The notes under the pieces were generated by a model. It saw nothing but the letters and a program-made list of their open reading frames with translations, was not told where the DNA came from and made no database searches. Position numbers and translations under genes: made by a program. Positions 1 through 5,996 of a DNA stretch of 11,801 nucleotides are shown in pieces (positions within the stretch are counted from its first letter, which is position 1; every line of letters starts with the position of its first letter). Source of the stretch: an uncultured Bacilli bacterium (GTDB lineage Bacteria > Bacillota_I > Bacilli_A > RF39 > UBA660); the NCBI GenBank assembly GCA_944363865.1, contig CALVVN010000064.1, forward strand, positions 1 to 11,801. Direction: 5' to 3'.

Positions 1-819
1 TTTGCAGGAAACGTAACAAATAACTACGTAGAGTTCGGAGGATACTACTGGAGGATAGTGCGAATAAATGAAGATAATAGTGTACGTTTAATATATGCAG
101 GAACAAGTGCTAATGATACAGGAGGATTTATAAATACTTCTCAAGAATATAACTCGAGTTATAATAATAGTGCATATGTAGGGTACATGTACACTAGAAG
201 TCAGCAACATGGGCTAAATATAAATAGTAGTATAAAAAGTGTAGTAGACACGTGGTATCAAGCAAACTTGCTTCCAAATTATGATGGATACATAAGTAAA
301 ACAGCGATATATTGTAATGATAGGGGGGTAGGAAGCGGAAGTTGGAGTGCAACTGGAAATACATTTTACTATGCAGCATATGCAAGACTAGAAGCAAGCA
401 AGTCACCAACATATATATGTAGTAATGAAGCAGATAGGTTTACAGCAAGTGAAACAGTAGGAAATGGAGCGTTAACATATCCAATAGGATTAATCACAGC
501 AGATGAGGTAGCATATGCAGGAGGAGTATATGGAAGTGCTAATTCAAGTTATTATATAGCCCAGAACGCATCAAGCGGAGCATCGTACTGGTGGACAATG
601 AGTCCGCACATCTGGGACAACTACAGCAGCGCTGGCGTGTTCATCGTTGGCGGGTCGTCTTACACTGGCAACTTGGGCGGCAACTACGTCGGCAGCACGT
701 ACGGCGTGCGTCCCGTAATTTCTCTGAAATCTTGCGTTTTGTTTTCTGGGGGAAACGGGACAGCAACCAGTCCATATACTGTTAAATTAACTGATACCTG
801 TTCATCAGCTGAAAACTAA
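1..819 (+). CDS. Surface/secreted protein with C-terminal YGVRPVISL-type domain (5'-truncated)
   Basis: The reading frame is open from base 1, so the gene begins upstream; a GTG at 58 is internal, because the residues before it (YVEFGGYYWRIV) continue the domain. The visible 272 residues begin with a YYWRIVRI motif, then a Tyr/Ser/Asn/Gly-rich globular region, a TYPIGLITADEVAYAGG stretch (about 159-175), YWWTMSP (about 196-202) and YGVRPVISLKS (about 234-244), ending SPYTVKLTDTCSSAEN. From memory this order is typical of a multicopy family in uncultured gut Firmicutes, probably extracellular and adhesive or lectin-like; function is not established. No membrane anchor or LPXTG motif lies in the visible C-terminus; any signal peptide or anchor would be in the missing N-terminus. 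Base composition changes sharply near position 560 (see the separate entry). The polC promoter begins 10 bases after the stop codon, so the genes are probably transcribed separately. Confidence 0.8.
   Translation, partial: FAGNVTNNYVEFGGYYWRIVRINEDNSVRLIYAGTSANDTGGFINTSQEYNSSYNNSAYVGYMYTRSQQHGLNINSSIKSVVDTWYQANLLPNYDGYISKTAIYCNDRGVGSGSWSATGNTFYYAAYARLEASKSPTYICSNEADRFTASETVGNGALTYPIGLITADEVAYAGGVYGSANSSYYIAQNASSGASYWWTMSPHIWDNYSSAGVFIVGGSSYTGNLGGNYVGSTYGVRPVISLKSCVLFSGGNGTATSPYTVKLTDTCSSAEN
561..740 (+). other. GC-rich, NNC-codon-rich segment in the surface protein (candidate variable cassette)
   Basis: Bases 601-720 contain 72 G/C of 120 (60%), against 48 of 120 for 421-540 of the same gene and clearly lower values in the flanking genes. 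From codon 607 to 705, 23 of 33 codons end in C, mostly AAC, AGC, GGC, TAC, GAC, ATC and GTC, while the rest of the gene prefers A or T. The segment encodes the Asn/Gly/Ser/Tyr-rich stretch between WWTMSP and YGVRPV. A C-terminal patch of NNC codons in a lectin-like domain is what A-to-N mutagenesis of AAC codons by a diversity-generating retroelement would leave. Gene conversion between paralogues, or composition conserved across the family, would also fit. No reverse transcriptase or template repeat is in this window. Confidence 0.4.
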
Positions 820-828
820 AAAAATTCA

Positions 829-857
829 TTGAAAGAATTCTCTTTAAATTGTATAAT
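829..857 (+). promoter_or_regulatory. polC promoter (TTGAAA-17-TATAAT)
   Basis: A near-consensus sigma-A promoter is present: -35 TTGAAA at 829-834, a 17-nt spacer, and a perfect -10 TATAAT at 852-857. Transcription would begin about 864, at the first G of the GGTGAT ribosome binding site (864-869), leaving a leader of about 10 nt before the ATG at 874. This rules out the in-frame TTG at 829 as a start codon, since it is part of the -35 box. Confidence 0.8.
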
Positions 858-873
858 TAAATTGGTGATAAAC

Positions 874-3800
874 ATGGATAGTAAACTTGAAAGATTTTTA
901 AAACTAATTGATTTTAATCAAGAATACTATCCATGTTTTTTTGATGCTAAAATAACTAATGTTAAAGTAGATAACGAAAATAAATCTTGGGCAATTTACA
1001 TTAAATTAAAAAAAATGTTTAACTTAGAAATATATAAAGAACTAATTAGTAAAAGTTCTACAATAAAAGATGTGAAAAAAGTGGACTTCTATTTTTTATT
1101 TGAGAGCGATAATGGTACTTTTGAAGAATATTTTTATTACTATTTTGAAATACTTAAAGAAAAATATCCTATGTTAAACGGTGTAAAAGAAAGTGACATA
1201 ATAATAGAAGATAATAAGATAAAAATAAAAGTATTAAATAAGATAGAGTTTGATAAAATAAATAATCTAAAAGAAGAGTTTTTAACTTTTTTAAAAAGTT
1301 TAGGTTTTACATATACTATAGAAGCAGAAATAAGCGAAGAAATACAAAATGAAGTAAAAGAAATGTTTAAAAGTAACGAAGTAATAAAAATAGAAGAAAA
1401 AAAAGGAAGTACTACTATAATTGGTAATCCAATTAAAAGTAAACACGTTCAATTAAAAAGTATAATAGCAGAAGTAAATGATGTAACACTTGAAGTATTT
1501 GTCTTTGGTATGGAAGAAAAAGAAACCAATAGTGGTTTTACAATATTTACATTAAAGATAAGTGATTATAGTGACTCAATTTTAGCAAAAATATTTACAA
1601 AGGAAAAAGACATTATTGAAAGTGTAAGAAAGAATATAAAAGTAAGCTCTTGGTATAAAATGAAAGGTTATGTTAAGCATGACACTTTTGTAAATGATTT
1701 AGTGTTTAATGTAAGAGATGTTATGACTGTAGAAAAGCATAGTGAAAAAAGAAGTGATAACGCAGAAGAAAAAAGAGTTGAATTACATGTTCATACAGTA
1801 ATGAGCCAAATGGATGGTTTAATAAGATGGGATAAACTATTAAAAAAAGTAGGGGATTTTGGCCATCGTGCAGTTGGAGTAACTGATAAAAATAGTGTTC
1901 AAGCGTTTCCAAAGTTATACAAAAACAAAGGCGATATTAAAGTTTTATTTGGAGCAGAAGTGTATTTAGTTGATGATGAGTTTAAGATAATAAATAAAGA
2001 AACTGAAGAAGATTTACAAAATAGCACTTATGTTGTTTTTGACTTTGAAACAACGGGCTTTAATGCCGAGTTTGACTCTATAATTGAAATAGGTGCTGTA
2101 AAGATAAAAAATGGAGAAATAATTGATAGATTTGATGAATTAATAAATCCAAATGTTGAACTTAGAAATGAAATAATTGAATTAACTCACATAACTGATG
2201 AAATGTTAAAAGATAAAAGAAGCGAAGAAGATGCTATAAAAGACTTTATAAAATGGTTTGGTGATGCACCGATGGTAGCGCAAAATGCTAGATTTGATGT
2301 GTCATTCCTTAATAGTGCATATAGAAAGTATAAATTAGGAGAGTTTAATAATACAGTTATTGATACTATGGAATTAAGTAAAGTTTTAACTCCTGATATG
2401 AAAAGACATAGTTTAAGTGCATTAGTAAAAAGATGGAATATAGAATTTGATGAGGAAGGACATCACCGAGCAGATTATGATGCAGAAGCGACAGCTAAAG
2501 TGTTACACAAAATGTTATCTTCTCTAGATTCAAGTTTCAAGTATATTAAAGATTTGAATAATTTAGTAGATAAAGACACAGCTATTAAGAACAATAAGCC
2601 ATATCATATAACAATATTTGCTAAAAATAATAATGGGCTAAAAAACTTATTTAGAATAATAAGTTACGCGAATACTGATTATTTTTATAAAACTCCAAGA
2701 ATGCCAAAAAGTAAATTAATTGAATTAAAAGAAGGAATATTAATTGGAAGTGGATGTGTAAATGGAGAGATTTTTAATATTGCAAAAACACAGAGCGAAG
2801 ACGAATTAATGAATGCAATGAGTTTATATGATTTCATTGAATTAAATCCACCAAGTATTTGCCAATTTTTAATTGAAAGTGGAGAGTTTACTAATCCTTT
2901 TGAGTTAAAAGAGACAATGAAAAAAATAATAAAAGCTGCAGATAAAGTTGGAAAACCTGTAGTTGCAACAGGAGATGTTCATACACTTGACCCTGAAGAC
3001 AACATATATAGAGAAATACTTGTCGCACAAAAACAATCGGGAGGTGGTTTTCATCCACTTAATAAACCAAGTATAAAACATATTCCTAATGCATATTTAA
3101 TGACAACTGAAGAAATGCTAAAAGAATTTGAGTTTTTAGGTGAAGAAAAAGCATATGAAATTGTAGTAAAAAACAGCAATATGATTGCTGATATACCAGA
3201 AGAAATAGAAGTAATAAAAAAAGAACTATATCCACCTAAGATGGAAAACAGTGCAAACATAGTTCGTGATATGGTATATGGAAATGCTAGAAAGACCTAT
3301 GGTGAAAAACTACCGGAAATAATAGAAACAAGACTAGATAAAGAAGTAGGCGGTATAATAAGTGGTGGATATGATGTAATGTATCTAATCGCACAGAAGT
3401 TAGTAGAAAATAGCAATGAACATGGTTATATTGTGGGAAGTCGTGGAAGCGTTGGGAGCAGTTTAGTAGCAACGTTCATGAATATAACAGAAGTAAACCC
3501 ATTACCGCCACATTATGTATGTCCAAATTGTAAGAAAAGTATATTTGAACTAGACGGAGAAAGCTTATCAATGAAATATGGAAGTGGATTTGATATGCCG
3601 GATAGAACATGTGAATGTGGAACTAAAATGAAAAAAGATGGACAGGATATACCATTTGAAACATTCTTAGGATTTAATGCAGATAAAACACCAGATATAG
3701 ATCTAAACTTTAGTGGAGAGTATCAAGCTAAAGCTCACGAATATACAAAAGTGCTATTTGGAGAACATAATGTTTATAGAGCAGGAACAGTAAGTACAAT

Positions 3801-5148
3801 AGCAGAAAAAACAGCATTTGGATTTGTTAAAGCTTATATGGAAGAAAAAGGAATAACAATGAGAAGACCAGAAATTGAAAGACTGGCAATGGGAAATACT
3901 AAAATAAAACGTACTAGTGGTCAGCATCCAGGTGGAATAATTGTAATACCTGATTACCAAGACGTATTTGATTTTACACCATACCAATATCCAGCAGAAA
4001 ATACAGATGCAGATTGGTATACTACACACTTTGAATTTCATGACATAGAAGAAAATGTATTAAAACTTGATATATTAGGACATGATGATCCTACAGTTTT
4101 GAAATATCTGTGCGATGATGTAAACGTCAATATAAATGATATACCACTTGACGACAAGGATGTTTTATCATTATTTAAAAGTCCTAAAGCGTTGGGAGTA
4201 AGTGCTGAAGAACTAGGCTGTCCAACAGGAACATGGGGGGTACCAGAGTTTGGAACAAACTTTGCTATAAGAATGCTTACTGAAATAAATCCAACAAAAT
4301 TCGCAGATTTAATAAAAATTGCAGGTTTAGCTCATGGTACAGATGTATGGGCTGGTAATGCTAGAGATTTATTATTAAGTGGAACATGTACATTTGACCA
4401 AGTAATAGGATGTCGTGATGATATAATGATTTACCTAATAAAATGTGGAATTGAAAAAGGTAAAGCGTTTAAAATAAGTGAATTCATACGTAAAGGAAAA
4501 ACTGCAAAAGAACCAGATGCATGGAAAGAACATAGAGAAGTATTAAAGGGAGCAAACGTGCCTGATTGGTATATAAATAGTTGTGAAAAAATTAAATACA
4601 TGTTTCCAAAGGCACACGCGGCTGCATACGTAACAAATGGTTTTAGAGTAGCATGGTTTAAAGTTCACCATCCACTAAATTACTATAGAGTATTTTTATC
4701 AATAAGAAAAAGCGACTTTGATATAGAAGCTATGCTAGGTGGTATAAATACAATAAACGCTAGAATAAGTCAGATTGACGAAAAAGGTTTTGATGCTTCA
4801 GTTAAAGAAGATGCCGTAAAAAGTACTCTTGAAGTTGCTAAAGAAATGGTATTAAGAGGGTTCAAGTTTGAAAACATATCGTTAACGAAGAGTGATGCAA
4901 CAATGTTTGTATTAAACGAAAATAAAGACGGATTATATCCACCATTTACAGCATTAGATGGAATGGGAGATGTTGTTGCAAAAAAACTAGTAGAAGAAAG
5001 AAATCAAAAACTATTTGTTAGTATAGAAGATGTTCAATATAGAGGAAAAGTATCACAAACGTTAATAGATAAAATGAGAGGACTCGGTGTGTTTGAAGAT
5101 TTACCGGAGAGTTCTCAATTAAGTTTAGATTTATTTGGAGGAAACTAA
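874..5148 (+). CDS. polC: DNA polymerase III PolC, Gram-positive-type replicative polymerase
   Basis: The replicative polymerase with built-in 3'-5' exonuclease, 1424 aa, close to the usual 1430-1450. The start is the ATG at 874, preceded by GGTGAT. Order: N-terminal region (1-190), OB fold (about 195-290), PHP part 1 (H305, H307), exonuclease insert with DFETTG (D390, E392), NARFD (D475) and HHRADYD (H531, D536), PHP part 2 (GDVH, H703), zinc finger (C883, C886, C913, C915), palm PDIDLNFSGEY (D941, D943) and LKLDILGHDD (D1066), then fingers with KIKYMFPKAHAAAYV. The C-terminus QLSLDLF (1415-1421) fits a hexapeptide-type beta-clamp motif. Deviations from the Bacillus family pattern: TDK (K339) for TDH in PHP, AQN for AHN next to exonuclease motif II, and CxC for CxxC in the second zinc pair. 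Polymerase and exonuclease acidic residues are intact. Its last codons contain the ribosome binding site of the next gene. Confidence 0.98.
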   Translation: MDSKLERFLKLIDFNQEYYPCFFDAKITNVKVDNENKSWAIYIKLKKMFNLEIYKELISKSSTIKDVKKVDFYFLFESDNGTFEEYFYYYFEILKEKYPMLNGVKESDIIIEDNKIKIKVLNKIEFDKINNLKEEFLTFLKSLGFTYTIEAEISEEIQNEVKEMFKSNEVIKIEEKKGSTTIIGNPIKSKHVQLKSIIAEVNDVTLEVFVFGMEEKETNSGFTIFTLKISDYSDSILAKIFTKEKDIIESVRKNIKVSSWYKMKGYVKHDTFVNDLVFNVRDVMTVEKHSEKRSDNAEEKRVELHVHTVMSQMDGLIRWDKLLKKVGDFGHRAVGVTDKNSVQAFPKLYKNKGDIKVLFGAEVYLVDDEFKIINKETEEDLQNSTYVVFDFETTGFNAEFDSIIEIGAVKIKNGEIIDRFDELINPNVELRNEIIELTHITDEMLKDKRSEEDAIKDFIKWFGDAPMVAQNARFDVSFLNSAYRKYKLGEFNNTVIDTMELSKVLTPDMKRHSLSALVKRWNIEFDEEGHHRADYDAEATAKVLHKMLSSLDSSFKYIKDLNNLVDKDTAIKNNKPYHITIFAKNNNGLKNLFRIISYANTDYFYKTPRMPKSKLIELKEGILIGSGCVNGEIFNIAKTQSEDELMNAMSLYDFIELNPPSICQFLIESGEFTNPFELKETMKKIIKAADKVGKPVVATGDVHTLDPEDNIYREILVAQKQSGGGFHPLNKPSIKHIPNAYLMTTEEMLKEFEFLGEEKAYEIVVKNSNMIADIPEEIEVIKKELYPPKMENSANIVRDMVYGNARKTYGEKLPEIIETRLDKEVGGIISGGYDVMYLIAQKLVENSNEHGYIVGSRGSVGSSLVATFMNITEVNPLPPHYVCPNCKKSIFELDGESLSMKYGSGFDMPDRTCECGTKMKKDGQDIPFETFLGFNADKTPDIDLNFSGEYQAKAHEYTKVLFGEHNVYRAGTVSTIAEKTAFGFVKAYMEEKGITMRRPEIERLAMGNTKIKRTSGQHPGGIIVIPDYQDVFDFTPYQYPAENTDADWYTTHFEFHDIEENVLKLDILGHDDPTVLKYLCDDVNVNINDIPLDDKDVLSLFKSPKALGVSAEELGCPTGTWGVPEFGTNFAIRMLTEINPTKFADLIKIAGLAHGTDVWAGNARDLLLSGTCTFDQVIGCRDDIMIYLIKCGIEKGKAFKISEFIRKGKTAKEPDAWKEHREVLKGANVPDWYINSCEKIKYMFPKAHAAAYVTNGFRVAWFKVHHPLNYYRVFLSIRKSDFDIEAMLGGINTINARISQIDEKGFDASVKEDAVKSTLEVAKEMVLRGFKFENISLTKSDATMFVLNENKDGLYPPFTALDGMGDVVAKKLVEERNQKLFVSIEDVQYRGKVSQTLIDKMRGLGVFEDLPESSQLSLDLFGGN
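5137..5141 (+). promoter_or_regulatory. Ribosome binding site of the nucleotidyltransferase inside the polC 3' end
   Basis: GGAGG at 5137-5141 is read in polC as the Gly-Gly codons after the clamp motif and lies 8 nt before the ATG at 5150. It selects 5150 over the in-frame TTG at 5135, which overlaps polC. The polC stop (5146-5148) and this ATG are one base apart, so translational coupling is likely. Confidence 0.75.
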
Positions 5149-5149
5149 A

Positions 5150-5947
5150 ATGCAGCTTGTAATTTTAGCCGCAGGTTTATCAAAAAGATATGGTAAGCCT
5201 AAGCAACTTGAACCAATAATTGATGGAAAAACTATAATTGACTATAACATAGAAAATGCAATAAAGAACAAAATTACAAATATTATAATAGTAACAAATC
5301 TTATTATATACAAAGAAATGAAAGAAAAATATAAAAGTAAAGCAAGAGTATTAAAAAGCGAAGCAAGTTTTTTAAAAACACCAACTCAAATTGGTAATCT
5401 TTATACATTGTATACATCACTTAATAAAATAAAAAAAGATTTTATAGTTATAAATGCAGATGATTATTATGAAGAAATTACTTTTAAAAAATCAGTTGAG
5501 TTTTTAAAAAATGAAAGAGAACACATTGGAATAATGACATATAAATTAAAAAACGTATTAACTGATAATGGGGAAGTTAACCGTGGAATTATTGAAACTA
5601 AAAGTGATAAAGTTCTATCTTTAAAAGAAACTATGGGTATAAAAACCCAAAACAATAAAATTATGGATTTTAAAGGAAATGTTCTAGATGAAGAATCGCT
5701 TGTTAGTATGGGGTTTTACATATTTAGAAAAAGAGTAAAAAAAGATATTAAAAAGTACATTAAACAGTTTATTAAAAACAAAAAATATGAAAAAGAAGAA
5801 GCATATTTAACTAGTTTTGTATCTGACATAATAAAAAGCAATAAAATAGATGTAAAACTTATAAAGTCAGATGCAAAATGGGTAGGATTAACATTTCCAG
5901 AAGATAAACAAAAAGTAGAAAGTTTTTTAAGAACTAAGTGCGTATAG
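5150..5947 (+). CDS. Sugar-nucleotide-type nucleotidyltransferase (NTP_transferase fold)
   Basis: A 265-aa, single-domain Rossmann-like nucleotidyltransferase. The N-terminal signature LAAGLSKRYGKPKQ (6-19) is the nucleotide-binding G-x-S-x-R-x-G-x-x-K loop of the GlmU/RmlA/IspD/MobA superfamily, and INADDYY (about 101-107) supplies the metal-binding acidic residues. The C-terminal KWVGLTFPEDKQKVESFL resembles the end of small proteins annotated as NDP-sugar pyrophosphorylases. The family joins an NTP to a phosphorylated sugar or polyol in the cytoplasm, but the substrate here cannot be told, and no LPS, teichoic acid or capsule genes lie nearby. The gene starts one base after the polC stop and has no promoter of its own, so it is probably co-transcribed with polC. 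The link to replication is probably positional only. The stop codon lies in a terminator-like hairpin. Confidence 0.8.
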   Translation: MQLVILAAGLSKRYGKPKQLEPIIDGKTIIDYNIENAIKNKITNIIIVTNLIIYKEMKEKYKSKARVLKSEASFLKTPTQIGNLYTLYTSLNKIKKDFIVINADDYYEEITFKKSVEFLKNEREHIGIMTYKLKNVLTDNGEVNRGIIETKSDKVLSLKETMGIKTQNNKIMDFKGNVLDEESLVSMGFYIFRKRVKKDIKKYIKQFIKNKKYEKEEAYLTSFVSDIIKSNKIDVKLIKSDAKWVGLTFPEDKQKVESFLRTKCV

Positions 5948-5954
5948 CACTTTT
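5936..5954 (+). terminator. Rho-independent terminator-like hairpin ending the polC unit
   Basis: A 6-bp stem AAGTGC (5936-5941) / GCACTT (5947-5952) encloses the 5-nt loop GTATA and runs into TTTT. It overlaps the TAG stop of the nucleotidyltransferase (5945-5947). The stem is short and the U-tract modest, but placement between two units is right. Right next to it lies the polA promoter. Confidence 0.55.
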
Positions 5955-5979
5955 AATTTGCAATTATAAATGTTATACT
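5951..5979 (+). promoter_or_regulatory. polA promoter (extended -10 TGTTATACT)
   Basis: A -10 TATACT (5974-5979) carries the extended TGn element at 5971-5973. At 17-nt spacing the -35 would be the weak TTTTAA (5951-5956), so the TG extension may compensate. The predicted start at about 5986 gives an mRNA beginning AAGGTGATATTATG, in which the ribosome binding site is almost the entire leader before the ATG at 5997. Confidence 0.6.
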
Positions 5980-5996
5980 TTTTTTAAGGTGATATT

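Noticed and set aside
591..785. Second open frame over the GC-rich segment of the surface protein.
   Set aside because: It is an Arg/Gln-rich shadow of the main frame, without a ribosome binding site or recognisable domain.
791..808. CTGAT...ATCAG hairpin near the end of the surface gene as a terminator.
   Set aside because: Five-bp stem with no following T-tract; it is followed by an A-rich stretch.
832..845. AAAGA-ATTC-TCTTT inverted repeat as an operator before polC.
   Set aside because: Short and AT-rich, lying in the promoter spacer; expected by chance at this composition, no second copy seen.
829..873. Upstream in-frame TTG as a polC start, adding 15 residues.
   Set aside because: This stretch holds the -35 and -10 boxes, and the ATG at 874 has a proper GGTGAT site.
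3754..4041. 95-aa minus-strand open frame, Cys/Ser/Phe-rich.
   Set aside because: Lies opposite the conserved PolC palm region; composition mirrors the complementary codons.
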